NCBI GenBank assembly: GCA_030681645.1 | Contig: JAUXRX010000025.1 | Span: 1-64,000 of the forward strand | Length of the DNA: 64,000 nucleotides | Origin: Archangium sp. | Lineage (GTDB): Bacteria; Myxococcota; Myxococcia; Myxococcales; Myxococcaceae | Direction: 5' to 3' | In this document: one piece after another, positions 17,021 to 26,131 of the stretch | Layout: every line of letters starts with the position of its first letter | Position numbering within the stretch: the first letter of the stretch is position 1 | Made by a program: the position numbers and the translations under genes | The notes under the pieces: generated by a model | Database searches by the model: none | Seen by the model: only the letters and a program-made list of their open reading frames with translations | What the model was told of the DNA's origin: nothing

Positions 17021-17953
17021 TCAGCGGCGTCGAGCGTGCGCCTGCAGCCAGGGCCACACCAGGCCGGGGAAGCGGTCGGCCACCGACGGGGCGTGGCCGC
17101 CGTCGTGAATCGTCCAGAGCGTGACGTTGGTCCCCCGGGGGCAGCCCATGTACGTGGACACGGTCGTCTCCCTGCCCGGGAGCACGGCGTCGAGATCGAG
17201 CGCCGGGCCGCGGACGCGGCTTCGCGTGCACCCGTCATCGAGGGCCCACTGGGTGGTGGTCGCGAGCGCGCCCGGGTAGACCCCGCCATCCCTGCCCAGG
17301 ATCCCGGAGCCCCCGCCGTACCGAACGCTCTGGTCCCGATCGCCGTGGATCTGCAGCACGCTCAGCGGCGACTTCGGCCGGCATCGTTCGCCGCGCTTCG
17401 ACGAGGTGGTCCCCGCGAGGGTCACCACGGCAGCGACCTCACCCGCGAGCTCGCAGCTGAGCCGATGCGCCATGAAGGCGCCGTTGGAGTGCCCCACCAC
17501 GAAGATGCGGCGCGGATCGACGTTGTAGACGGCGCGGATCTCCGCGAGCAGGTCGCGCAGGTACTTCACGTCGTCGACCTCGGTGCCGCTGAAGTTGCAA
17601 CAGGCGTCGGTGCCGGTGTCCCAGAAGCGGTGGCCTTCGCCGTCTTTCGTCCCATCAGGGGCAGCGAGCAGCACGCCGTGCGCTTCCACCAGGCCGGTGA
17701 GCCCGAAGTACGCCTCGTGCTGCTTGCCCGACGAGCCGTAGCCGTGGAGCACGAGCAGCAGCGGCGCGGCGCAATTCGCGTCGTAGCGCTGCGGCACCGA
17801 GAGCGTCATCGGCCGCGCACCGCCGAAGACGACCTGCTCCGGGCGCGGGCCGCCTCCGGGTGCGCAGCCTCCGTCGGAAGCAGCGGCCGCCGACCCCGCG
17901 CAGAGGGCGACCACCAGCGCCAACGCCATTCCTGGCAACGGCTGGACGTTCAC
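17021..17953 (-). CDS. Secreted poly(hydroxyalkanoate)-depolymerase/feruloyl-esterase-like hydrolase
   Basis: 310 residues with an N-terminal signal peptide (ALALVVALCAGSAAAA). This is an alpha/beta hydrolase of the LpqC/esterase PHB depolymerase group: LLLVLHGYGSSGKQHE is the oxyanion region, VVGHSNGAFMAHRLSCELA the Ser nucleophile elbow, LQIHGDRDQSVRY carries the acid and DGGHAP the His. It probably hydrolyses extracellular esters; the exact substrate is unknown. GTG 17953 overlaps the preceding stop (GTGA); ATG 17929 is an alternative. Confidence 0.85.
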   Translation of the reverse strand: MNVQPLPGMALALVVALCAGSAAAASDGGCAPGGGPRPEQVVFGGARPMTLSVPQRYDANCAAPLLLVLHGYGSSGKQHEAYFGLTGLVEAHGVLLAAPDGTKDGEGHRFWDTGTDACCNFSGTEVDDVKYLRDLLAEIRAVYNVDPRRIFVVGHSNGAFMAHRLSCELAGEVAAVVTLAGTTSSKRGERCRPKSPLSVLQIHGDRDQSVRYGGGSGILGRDGGVYPGALATTTQWALDDGCTRSRVRGPALDLDAVLPGRETTVSTYMGCPRGTNVTLWTIHDGGHAPSVADRFPGLVWPWLQAHARRR

Positions 17954-18972
17954 CGCTGCTCGCCCAGCCACTGCAGCAGGGCAGGCCACACCTCGTCGGG
18001 GGCGTGCCGGCCCAGCAGCAGATCGAAGTGCCCGTACTCGGCGCAGTGCCCGTAGCGGCTGCCGAAGTGAAGCACCTTCGCGCGCGTCGCCACGGCCGTG
18101 GCCTCGAGCGCCTCGAGCGGGCACTGCCGATCGTCGCTCGCGGCGATCAGGAGCAGCGGCGTCTTGAGCGCCCCGGCCTTCGCCTGGAACGGCTCACCCG
18201 CGCGCGACTTGAGGCCCCCCTGCTCGAGCCCGGTCGCGAGGCTGCCGAGCAGCGCGGTGGGGATCGCCGTGAACGCGTTCGAGTACACCGCGCGCACCAG
18301 GGCGGCCTCGGCGTTGTCCGGGTGAAAGTTGAAGCCCGCAAGTGGATCGCCGAGCCGCGCGAGGAAAGGCGAGAGCGCGTGCATCGCCCTGCCCCACGGC
18401 ACCTGGTTGAGCCGCTGCAACACCGGCCGCGCCCGCAGCAGGGGCCCGAAGCCGCTGGCGCCCAGCGCGTAGTCGAGCGCGCTGCCCAGCGCGGTGGCCG
18501 AGAGCAGCTCTTCGCCGCCGGTGGTGATGCCGTGGCACATCGCCAGGATGCCGCCCATCGAGTGCCCGACGAAGTGCACGCGCGGCTGCCGGCTCACCTC
18601 GCGCACGCGCTCGAGCAGCGCAGGCACGTCCTGCTCGAGGTAGTCGTGGAAGGTCCAGCTGGGCAGGCTGGTCACGCTCTCCCCCGCCCCGCGCAGCTCG
18701 CCCACGTAACAATCGAAGCCCTCGCCCGCGAGGTACTCGGCGATCGAGCGCCCGGGCCAATGGAAGGCAAAGCGGTTGGCGGACAGCCCGTGCAGCAGCA
18801 AGACCGCGCCCCGCGACGCGCCGCCCGGCCGCACCCGCCAGAGCGCCAGGTCCTGCCCGTCACGCGTGGTGGCGGTGAGCCGCTCGGCCGGAGGGGTGGC
18901 GCGAGCGAGCCGCCGCCACACGCGCAGCCGCTGCGGCACCAGCCTGCCCACCAACGCCCGGGTTCCGAACAT
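17950..18972 (-). CDS. Alpha/beta hydrolase, lipase-like
   Basis: 340 residues without a signal peptide. AVLLLHGLSANRFAFHWPG is the oxyanion loop, FVGHSMGGILAMCHG contains the nucleophile Ser, and ASDDRQCPLEALEATAV the acid region. A catalytic His is likely in the GHFDLLLG segment. The pattern resembles acid lipase-type or acyltransferase-type hydrolases. ATG 18972 is used; GTG 18981 is also possible. It follows the KdpE-like regulator gene with a short gap, so it may belong to the same transcript. Confidence 0.85.
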   Translation of the reverse strand: MFGTRALVGRLVPQRLRVWRRLARATPPAERLTATTRDGQDLALWRVRPGGASRGAVLLLHGLSANRFAFHWPGRSIAEYLAGEGFDCYVGELRGAGESVTSLPSWTFHDYLEQDVPALLERVREVSRQPRVHFVGHSMGGILAMCHGITTGGEELLSATALGSALDYALGASGFGPLLRARPVLQRLNQVPWGRAMHALSPFLARLGDPLAGFNFHPDNAEAALVRAVYSNAFTAIPTALLGSLATGLEQGGLKSRAGEPFQAKAGALKTPLLLIAASDDRQCPLEALEATAVATRAKVLHFGSRYGHCAEYGHFDLLLGRHAPDEVWPALLQWLGEQR

Positions 18973-18996
18973 GGCGCGCACGATCGCACGAAACGC

Positions 18997-19695
18997 TCAC
19001 GGCTGGTCGCGCAGCCGGTAGCCCACGCCCGGCTCGGTCATCAACAGCCGGGGCCGGGCGGGGTCCGGCTCGAGCTTGCGGCGCAGCTGGGCCATGTAGA
19101 CGCGCAGGTAGTGGGTCTGCTCGGCGTGCCCGGGCCCCCACACCTCGCGGAGGATGTGGCCGTGCGTGAGCACCTTGCCGGCGTGCTGGGCGAGCAGGCT
19201 CAAGAGCCGGTACTCCAGGGGGGTGAGGTGCACGGCCTGGCCGTCGAGCTTCACCTCGCGGCGCGCGCAGTCGAGGTGCAGGCCCCCGAAGTCGAACACC
19301 GGTGCGGGCGCCCCACCCACCAGCGCCGCGTGCCGCAGCGCCACCCGCATGCGCGCCAGCAGCTCGCTCACGCCGAAGGGCTTGGTGAGGTAGTCGTCTG
19401 CGCCCGCGTCGAGCGCTTCCACCTTGCTCGCCTCGCGGCCGCGCGCCGAGATGATGATGATGGGCGTGCGCGACCATTCCCGCAGCCTGCGGGTGAGGCT
19501 CACCCCGTCTTCGTCTGGCAGCCCCAGGTCGAGGAGGATCAGCTCGGGGTTGTGGCTGGCCGCCAGCGACAGGCCCTCGGCGGCGGTGGTGGCCTCGAGG
19601 AGGGTGAAGCCGCTCGCGCTCAGCGAGGCGCGCAGGAAGCGGCGCATCTGCGCCTCGTCTTCCACCAGCAGCACCGTCGGCGCGGGCTCGCTCAT
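18997..19695 (-). CDS. kdpE: KdpE-like OmpR-family response regulator
   Basis: 232 residues. The receiver domain has Asp56 in LLDLGLP and Lys in YLTKPFG, followed by an OmpR/PhoB winged helix at about 135-230 (LTPLEYRLLSLLAQHAGKV, THYLRVYMAQLRRKLE). These segments are strongly KdpE-like. Its ATG overlaps the sensor kinase stop (ATGA). In most bacteria KdpE activates kdpFABC; no such genes are present here, but the kup potassium transporter gene is immediately divergent. Confidence 0.9.
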   Translation of the reverse strand: MSEPAPTVLLVEDEAQMRRFLRASLSASGFTLLEATTAAEGLSLAASHNPELILLDLGLPDEDGVSLTRRLREWSRTPIIIISARGREASKVEALDAGADDYLTKPFGVSELLARMRVALRHAALVGGAPAPVFDFGGLHLDCARREVKLDGQAVHLTPLEYRLLSLLAQHAGKVLTHGHILREVWGPGHAEQTHYLRVYMAQLRRKLEPDPARPRLLMTEPGVGYRLRDQP

Positions 19696-20780
19696 GCCGC
19701 GCGCTCCGCGCCTTCGTGAGGCACCACCGGCGCCACGCCGATCAACGGCAGGGTCAAGGTGAAGCGCGCCCCGCCCAGCGGCGAGGTGCCCGCGTCGAGC
19801 GTGCCGCCGTGCGCCTCGACGATGCCGCGGCAGATGGCGAGGCCCAGCCCCGCGCCCGGCGTACCCGGGTGGTTGCCCCGGTAGAACTTCTCGAACACCC
19901 GCACCTCCGAGCCCGCGGGGAGCCCCGGGCCGCCGTCGTCGACCTGCACCTCCACCGCGCCGCGGGTCGCCCGGGCAGAGAGCTGCACGGGCGCGGTGGC
20001 CGGCGTGTAGCGGGCGATGTTGTCGAGGAGGTTCCTGAACACCTGCTCGAGCAGCACCGGGTCGACCGGCACCAGCGGGAGGTCTGCGGGGAGCTCGGTG
20101 CGCACGGGCCGGGAGCCCAGGCTCTTTTCCACCGCGCCGAGCGCCGCGCCCACCACCTCTTCCAGGGGCACCCACTCGCGCTTCACCTCGAGCACGCCCG
20201 ACTGCAGCCGCGACATGTCGAGCAGGTTGCTCACCAGCCGTTCCATGTGTTCGGCCTCTTCGCAGATGGTGTCGAGCAGCTCGGCGCGCGCACCCGGCTC
20301 GAGGGCCGCGCCGCTGCGCAGCGTGGTGGCGGCGCCGGTGATGGCGGCGAGCGGGGTGCGGAGATCGTGGGAAACCGCGCTCAACAACGAGCTGCGCATC
20401 TCTTCGGTCTGGGCGTTGAGCGAAGCGCTGCGCGCGGTCTCGGCCACGGCGCTGATGGTCAGGCTGACGATGAAGAGGGTGGCGAAGGTGAGCAGGTGCC
20501 GCTCGTCGGCGACGGCGAAGGTGAAGTTGGGGGTGACGAAGAAGAAGTCGTAGGCCAGCACCGAGAGCGCCGAGGCCAGCAGCGCCGGGCCGCGGCCGAA
20601 GCGGGTGGCGGCGACCACCACCACCAGCAGGTACAGCATCACGAAGTCGGGCGCGGCGAAGTGCCCCCGGGCCAGCTCCCCCAGCCCGGTGGCGACGGCG
20701 ATCAAGCCCACCGTCACCAGCACGTCTCGCCAGGTATTCAGTCGTCGGGGCACCCGCACCATGACCGGGTCATACAGCAC
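19692..20780 (-). CDS. KdpD-like sensor histidine kinase lacking the N-terminal sensor domain
   Basis: 362 residues against about 900 for full KdpD. It keeps the four membrane helices of the DUF4118-type region (about 20-115, with LAYDFFFVTPNFTF typical of KdpD), the dimerisation His138 in SAVSHDLRTPL, and the ATPase domain (NLLDNIARYTP, DGGPGLP, GAGLGLAICRGIVEAHGG). The cytoplasmic KdpD N-terminal ATP-binding and USP domains are absent. It pairs with the overlapping KdpE-like gene. GTG 20780 is the first start; ATG 20762 is possible. Confidence 0.9.
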   Translation of the reverse strand: MLYDPVMVRVPRRLNTWRDVLVTVGLIAVATGLGELARGHFAAPDFVMLYLLVVVVAATRFGRGPALLASALSVLAYDFFFVTPNFTFAVADERHLLTFATLFIVSLTISAVAETARSASLNAQTEEMRSSLLSAVSHDLRTPLAAITGAATTLRSGAALEPGARAELLDTICEEAEHMERLVSNLLDMSRLQSGVLEVKREWVPLEEVVGAALGAVEKSLGSRPVRTELPADLPLVPVDPVLLEQVFRNLLDNIARYTPATAPVQLSARATRGAVEVQVDDGGPGLPAGSEVRVFEKFYRGNHPGTPGAGLGLAICRGIVEAHGGTLDAGTSPLGGARFTLTLPLIGVAPVVPHEGAERAA

Positions 20781-20879
20781 CGCCCGGCCGGCGCACGGGC
20801 GACCCTCTTGATGTTTCCCTGATGCGGAAGCGCCCGGTTCCTACGTCCTCTTGACGCCGGGGATGAGTATCCCGGTGGC
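20781..20879. promoter_or_regulatory. Divergent control region of kup and the kdpDE-like genes
   Basis: The 99-base gap separates the divergent genes and must hold both promoters. It contains TTGACG (20851-20856) and a small inverted repeat GGGAT-GAGT-ATCCC (20860-20873) close to the kup start. I find no clear -10 box. A KdpE operator here is inferred from gene arrangement only. Confidence 0.35.
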
Positions 20880-22820
20880 ATGCCTGATGAAGCCCAGACC
20901 CTCGAGGCCCCGGCCGACGAGCCTCCGCATTCCCACGCCGCTGCGCCTGAGAAGGGCTCTGCGAAGTACCTGCTGACGATGTCGATGGGGGCGCTGGGGG
21001 TCGTCTACGGCGACATCGGCACCAGCCCGCTCTACGCGCTGCGCGAATGTTTTGCGGGGCACTCGCCGCTCGCGGTGAACCCCGAGAACGTGTTCGGGGT
21101 GTTGTCGCTGATCACCTGGGCGCTCGTGGTGGTGGTGTCGGTGAAGTACCTGGCGCTGGTGCTGCGGGCCGACAACCAGGGTGAGGGCGGCATTCTGGCG
21201 TTGATGGCCCTGGTGCAGAAGGTGCAAAAGCGGGGGCCGAAGGCGCGGCTGGCGGTGCTGGTGCTGGGCATCTTCGGCGCGGCGCTGCTCTACGGCGACG
21301 GCATCATCACCCCGGCGATCTCGGTGCTCAGCGCGCTGGAAGGCACGGCCGTCTACGAGCCGCGCTTCCACCCCTTCGTGGTGCCGATGTCGCTGGGCAT
21401 CCTGGTGGCGCTGTTCCTCATTCAACGGCGGGGCACCGGCGCGGTGGGCGCGATCTTCGGGCCGGTGACGCTGGTGTGGTTCGTGGTGCTGGCGGGGCTC
21501 GGCATTCGGGGCATCGCGGCGCACCCCGGCGTGCTCGCGGCGCTCAACCCGATCTACGCGGTGCGCTTCTTCCTGCTCCACGGGTGGATGGGGTTCTTCG
21601 TGCTGGGCGGGGTGTTCCTGGTGGTGACGGGCAGCGAGGCGCTCTACGCCGACATGGGCCACTTCGGGGCGAAGCCCATTCGGGTGACCTGGTTCGTGAT
21701 GGTGCTGCCGGCGCTGTTGCTCAACTACTTCGGCCAGGGCGCGCTGGTGCTGTCCGACCCGACGGCGGTGCAGAACCCGTTCTACCTGCTGGCCCCTTCG
21801 TGGGCGCTCTTGCCGCTGGTGGCGCTCTCGACCGCGGCCGCCTGCATCGCGTCGCAGGCGGTGATCTCAGGCGCGTTCTCGCTCACCCGGCAGGCGGTGC
21901 AGCTCGGCTTCTGTCCCCGCCTCGAGATCGTGCACACCTCGGCCACGGAGATCGGCCAGATCTACGTGCCGGCGGTGAACTGGGGGCTGATGGTGGCGGT
22001 GCTGGGCCTGGTGCTCGGCTTCCGCACCTCGAGCAGCCTCGCCGCGGCCTACGGCATCGCGGTGGCGAGCACGATGGTGATCACCGCGATGCTGGCGCTG
22101 CTGGTGGCGAAGGACCAGTGGCGCTGGAGCACCACCGCCGCCGTGCTGATCTTCGGCGTGTTCGTGCTGATCGACGGCGCCTTCCTCGCGGCGAACGCGG
22201 TGAAGTTCTTCGAGGGCGGCTGGTTCCCCCTGCTGCTGGCCGGCGCCATCTTCGCGCTGATGACCACCTGGGGCCGCGGCCGCACCGTGCTGCAGGAGCG
22301 GCTGACCGAGAGCTCGCTGCCGCTCGAGTCGTTCCTCGAGTCGCTCACCCTGAGCCGGGTGGTGCGGGTGCCGGGCACCGCCGTGTTCATGACCGGCAGC
22401 GCCGAGGGAACGCCGCCGGCGCTCCTGCACAACTTCAAGCACAACAAGGTGGTGCACGAGCGGGTGGTGCTGCTCACCGTGCAGACGGCCGACGAGCCCC
22501 ACGTGGCCGACGCAGAGCGCGTCACGGTCACGCCCCTCGAGTCAGGCTTCTTCCGGGTGCGCGCGCGCTTCGGCTTCATGGAAACGCCCGGCGTGCCCGG
22601 GCTGATGCGGCAGCTCGCGCAGCACGGCCTCGAGCTGCGCGAGATGGACACGTCCTACTTCCTGGGCCGCGAGACGCTGCTGCCCACCCATCGCCAGGGC
22701 ATGCCGCTGTGGCGCAAGGCGCTGTTCGGGTGGATGTCGAAGAACGCGCGCCCGGCGACCAGCTACTTCAGGCTGCCACCCAATCGGGTGGTCGAGTTGG
22801 GTACCCAGGTCGAGCTCTGA
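20880..22820 (+). CDS. kup: Kup-type potassium uptake protein
   Basis: 646 residues, typical for Kup/HAK/KT transporters. About 12 membrane helices occupy residues 30-470 and a cytoplasmic C-terminal domain follows. GALGVVYGDIGTSPLYALRECF is the family signature, and YGDGIITPAISVLSALEG and SGAFSLTRQAVQLGFCPRL also match. It imports potassium, probably with protons. It is divergent from a KdpD/KdpE-like pair that may control it. Confidence 0.95.
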   Translation: MPDEAQTLEAPADEPPHSHAAAPEKGSAKYLLTMSMGALGVVYGDIGTSPLYALRECFAGHSPLAVNPENVFGVLSLITWALVVVVSVKYLALVLRADNQGEGGILALMALVQKVQKRGPKARLAVLVLGIFGAALLYGDGIITPAISVLSALEGTAVYEPRFHPFVVPMSLGILVALFLIQRRGTGAVGAIFGPVTLVWFVVLAGLGIRGIAAHPGVLAALNPIYAVRFFLLHGWMGFFVLGGVFLVVTGSEALYADMGHFGAKPIRVTWFVMVLPALLLNYFGQGALVLSDPTAVQNPFYLLAPSWALLPLVALSTAAACIASQAVISGAFSLTRQAVQLGFCPRLEIVHTSATEIGQIYVPAVNWGLMVAVLGLVLGFRTSSSLAAAYGIAVASTMVITAMLALLVAKDQWRWSTTAAVLIFGVFVLIDGAFLAANAVKFFEGGWFPLLLAGAIFALMTTWGRGRTVLQERLTESSLPLESFLESLTLSRVVRVPGTAVFMTGSAEGTPPALLHNFKHNKVVHERVVLLTVQTADEPHVADAERVTVTPLESGFFRVRARFGFMETPGVPGLMRQLAQHGLELREMDTSYFLGRETLLPTHRQGMPLWRKALFGWMSKNARPATSYFRLPPNRVVELGTQVEL

Positions 22821-22895
22821 CGAGCCCGGTGGCGTCCTTCGATTCGCGCCCGGCGGCCACCTTCGCAGCCATCGCATTGAGGAATAGAAGGGCCC

Positions 22896-25088
22896 ATGGG
22901 TCTTCGCTCCCTGGTGGCGGTGGCGGTGCTGGCGACGGCCTGTGGCACGGGCCGCCTGGAGCACGAGTCTTCGATGGTGTTCGGCGACCAGGAGATCGGG
23001 CGGACGCGGGACCTGGGGCTGCAGTTGACGAACCGGGGAACCGCGCCGCTGGCGCTCACCTTCGAGGTGTCGGGCGACTTCTCGGTCGAGGAAGCGTCGC
23101 GCCCGGTCGGGGCCGGAGAGACCTCGACGCTGGTGGTCCACTTCACCCCCACCGAGCTGGGGCTGCGTACCGGCACGTTGACGATCCGCAGCCCATCGGC
23201 GACCTCGGAGATCGCGCTGGCCGGCAATGGCACCCGACCCGCGCTGTCCCTTCCCAGCCGGGTGACCCTCGGGCCCGTCACCCTCGTCACGGGGGAACCA
23301 GCCCAACCCGTGAGTTCCACCTTCGCGCTGAGGAACACCGGCACCAGGGGCACCTCGCTGCGGCTCGAGCCGCCGCGCGTGGACGGATCGGAACTCTGCG
23401 TGGGCGCCTTCGTCGACTCGGCGTGTGTGCCGTGGGTTCCGCCCGCCACCCTCGACACCCGCACGGTGTTGGACGTGCCGCTCTCTCTGCTCGCCACTGC
23501 GCCGGGGGATCGGCACTGGTGGGTGGTGTTTCCGTCGAACGGCGGCGAAGTGGTCCTCGAGGTGGTGGCGCAGGTGGAGTCCTTCGAGCCCTGCGTCTTC
23601 TCTGCGCCTCTGGAGGTGGTGGTGTTCACCTCGCAGGTCGCGCCGTTCCTGCAGATCACCCACGTCGGGCCGGGCACCTGCCTCGTCCGCGAGCTGACCA
23701 TCAGCTCGGCTCCGGCTGGCTTCCTGACGTTCGGCGAAGCGCAGCCACTCCCGCTGAAGCTGGCGAGCGGAGGGGCCATCACGAGGTGGGTCGCCCTGGG
23801 CGAGCTCGCGCCGACGCCGCTGGTGGGCGTCATCCGGGTCGTGGCCGCGGGCACCGCGCCGTTCGAGGTCCCGATTCGACGTGCGGCGGGGGCCCAGTGC
23901 CTCACCATCTCTCCTGGTTCCCTGGACTTTGGCGTCGTCCCCTCTGGCTGCAGCTCGTCGATTCGAAACTTCCAGATCTACAACGGCTGCTCGACGCCCG
24001 TGACCCTCGACCGGGTCGAGCTCGCGGCCGCAGCAGGTGAACCCGCGGGAGGACCGAACTGTCCCGGGCCCGCACCGTGTCCCGAGTTTTCGCTGGTGAC
24101 GGGCTTCCCCAGCCAGACGGTGCTCGGGCCAGGCTCGACGGTTCCGGCCACGTTCTCGGTCCGATACAGCCCGATCAACACGGGGTCCGACACCGGGGCC
24201 GTCGTCGTCGTCGTCACGGGCGATGGGGGCGACTCGGTCGTGGGGCTGCAGGGCCGCGGAGACCCGCTTGGAATCAGCACGGCCACCTATCGCCAGGGCA
24301 CGCAGGCCAGCGTCGACATCCTGGTGATGGTGGACGCCTCGCCTTCCTTCGTCCCCCTCCGCGCGAACGTGCGGACGAACCTGCTGCCCCTGCTCAACCA
24401 GGTGACGGGCCCCTGCTACGACGTGCGCTGGGGCGTGGCCGCCGCTGACGGGGCCCAGGACGCGGGCGTGACGTTGATCGCCAACGACGCCGGTCAGCGG
24501 TGGACCTCGTCGCGCGATCCGCTCTTCATCGAGCGGGCCCTCTCTTCGTTCGACGCGCTGCCCGTCGGATCCGAGGTGGAAGCGTGCGTACGGCCCGCTT
24601 CGGACCTCATGCAGGACGCCGGGGTCCGCGATGGCGGCCTCTTCATGGGTGTGTGCGTCACCGACGCGCTCGAACAGTCAGTCGGCTCGGCAGCGGCGCT
24701 GCAGACACTCCAGGGCCAGGGCTCAGGGTCGCTCTCGTGGAACACCATCACCGGCCTCGCCGCGTCGACGTGCGCCGTCGAGGCGACCGATGACGGCGTG
24801 CACGCGAGCCTGGCCAGCGCGGCGAACGGCGTGCACGCAGACCTCTGCAACCCCACCTGGGGCGTGAGCCTCGAGCGCTTCGGGACGGTGGGGTGGTGCC
24901 CTCACGACGCCTTCTTCCTGACGAGCCGGCCGAACGGTCCCCTCGAGATCCGCATCGAGGGGCGGCTGGTGCCCGACACCGACTGGACCCTGGACGTCGT
25001 CAACAACGCCGTCGTCTTCTTCCCAGGCCGGGCGCCTGCTCCCGGAGAGACGCTGACGATCAGCTTCCGCGAAGCCTGCCCTCCGTAG
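22896..25088 (+). CDS. Large lipoprotein with ASH/choice-of-anchor domains and a VWA-like region
   Basis: 730 residues. A lipoprotein-type signal peptide ends at LATAC-GTG. Beta domains of the choice-of-anchor D/ASH type recur (IGRTRDLGLQLTNRGTAPLALT, LDFGVVPSGCSSSIRNFQI). The last third has DILVMVDASPSF, the start of a von Willebrand A-like domain with a metal-site Asp-x-Ser-x-Ser. Likely on the cell surface; ligand unknown. A AGAAGG site precedes ATG 22896. It is convergent with the next gene, 8 bases apart. This architecture is common in Myxococcota. Confidence 0.8.
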   Translation: MGLRSLVAVAVLATACGTGRLEHESSMVFGDQEIGRTRDLGLQLTNRGTAPLALTFEVSGDFSVEEASRPVGAGETSTLVVHFTPTELGLRTGTLTIRSPSATSEIALAGNGTRPALSLPSRVTLGPVTLVTGEPAQPVSSTFALRNTGTRGTSLRLEPPRVDGSELCVGAFVDSACVPWVPPATLDTRTVLDVPLSLLATAPGDRHWWVVFPSNGGEVVLEVVAQVESFEPCVFSAPLEVVVFTSQVAPFLQITHVGPGTCLVRELTISSAPAGFLTFGEAQPLPLKLASGGAITRWVALGELAPTPLVGVIRVVAAGTAPFEVPIRRAAGAQCLTISPGSLDFGVVPSGCSSSIRNFQIYNGCSTPVTLDRVELAAAAGEPAGGPNCPGPAPCPEFSLVTGFPSQTVLGPGSTVPATFSVRYSPINTGSDTGAVVVVVTGDGGDSVVGLQGRGDPLGISTATYRQGTQASVDILVMVDASPSFVPLRANVRTNLLPLLNQVTGPCYDVRWGVAAADGAQDAGVTLIANDAGQRWTSSRDPLFIERALSSFDALPVGSEVEACVRPASDLMQDAGVRDGGLFMGVCVTDALEQSVGSAAALQTLQGQGSGSLSWNTITGLAASTCAVEATDDGVHASLASAANGVHADLCNPTWGVSLERFGTVGWCPHDAFFLTSRPNGPLEIRIEGRLVPDTDWTLDVVNNAVVFFPGRAPAPGETLTISFREACPP

Positions 25089-25096
25089 CGGGCGGC

Positions 25097-26056
25097 TCAG
25101 TCGAGGTCGTAGCGAACGACGACCGCGTTGTGATCCGAGGCGAAGTGGGGGTCGACCCTGTTCGACAGCTTCTTGAGCGCCTCGTGCCTCGTGTGCATCA
25201 CGTAGTCGAGCGTCGACCGGCCGTGCGTGCCGGCACGGATGCCGCTGTCGTAGGCGACCTTGTTGCCGAACACCTTGAAGTGGTTGCGGTTGAAGTCGCC
25301 GGTGATGGTGACCGGGTGCCCCTGCTTCTCGAAGCGCTCGATCAGCTTCCCCATCTTCTCCATGTGCTGGTTCCACATCGCCTTGCGCCAGGGATCGCTG
25401 CGGGTGTGCCGGCTGTTCCACGCACCGCTCACCAGGTGGGTGTTCATGTGGATCATCGTCTCGCCGGTCTCTTTGTTCTTCAGCTTCACCCACGCGACGG
25501 TGCGATGCGGCGAGACCTTCGCCAGGCCGTTGTGCATCCGCTCGACGCCTGAGTCGAGGAGCTTCCAGTCTTTGCTCTTCCACGAGATCGGGGTCTGCAG
25601 CCCCTTCGGCATGAAGTGATTGAAGCCCGGCAGGTCGCGAATCGCGTCGCGGTAGCGCTCGGGGGCGATCTCCTGCCAGCCGATGATGTCGCCGGCCTTC
25701 GCCGCCCGACGCACGTCGCGGATCACCTTGTCCTGCGACATCTCGGGGTTGCTCTTCACGTTCATGCTGACGACGTCGAACACCCCTTTGCCATCACCGT
25801 TCGGGCCGGGCTTGCCGCCGGCGGGTCCGGGCCTGGTGGCGAGACCCAGGTCGAGGACCTTCGAGATCCGCTGGCCGACGACACCGTCTGCCTTGAAGCC
25901 CTGCCGGTGCTCGAACCTCATCACCGCGGCCCTGGTCTTCGCGTCGAAGCGGTTGTCCACGGGGCCCTCGAGCAGCCCTCGCTGCTTCAGCTCCTGCTCC
26001 AGCCTGCGAACCGGTGCACCCACGGAACCAACGCTCAGCCGTCGAATCGTGCTCAT
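25097..26056 (-). CDS. Peptidoglycan-binding domain plus endonuclease/exonuclease/phosphatase-family protein
   Basis: 319 residues. An N-terminal peptidoglycan-binding-type domain (about 8-70: VGAPVRRLEQELKQRGLL, TRAAVMRFEHRQGFKADGVVG) precedes an EEP domain (about 92-319). EEP motifs seen are SMNVK, the catalytic Glu in GWQEI, NTHLVSG, GDFNRN and the terminal SDHNAV. This fold cleaves phosphodiesters in nucleic acids or lipids. No signal peptide is visible, so a cell-wall-binding domain on a seemingly cytoplasmic protein is odd; a non-classical secretion route or toxin-like role is possible. Confidence 0.85.
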   Translation of the reverse strand: MSTIRRLSVGSVGAPVRRLEQELKQRGLLEGPVDNRFDAKTRAAVMRFEHRQGFKADGVVGQRISKVLDLGLATRPGPAGGKPGPNGDGKGVFDVVSMNVKSNPEMSQDKVIRDVRRAAKAGDIIGWQEIAPERYRDAIRDLPGFNHFMPKGLQTPISWKSKDWKLLDSGVERMHNGLAKVSPHRTVAWVKLKNKETGETMIHMNTHLVSGAWNSRHTRSDPWRKAMWNQHMEKMGKLIERFEKQGHPVTITGDFNRNHFKVFGNKVAYDSGIRAGTHGRSTLDYVMHTRHEALKKLSNRVDPHFASDHNAVVVRYDLD

Positions 26057-26131
26057 GGGCGGGTTGTCGGCCCGGAATCACTGGGGCCTTCGCGCACGAT
26101 CGGCAACTGCCGTTACAAAACAGCGGCCATT

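Noticed and set aside
18997..22820. kdpFABC potassium ATPase operon
   Set aside because: The transporter gene is Kup; no KdpA, KdpB or KdpC motif occurs in the window.
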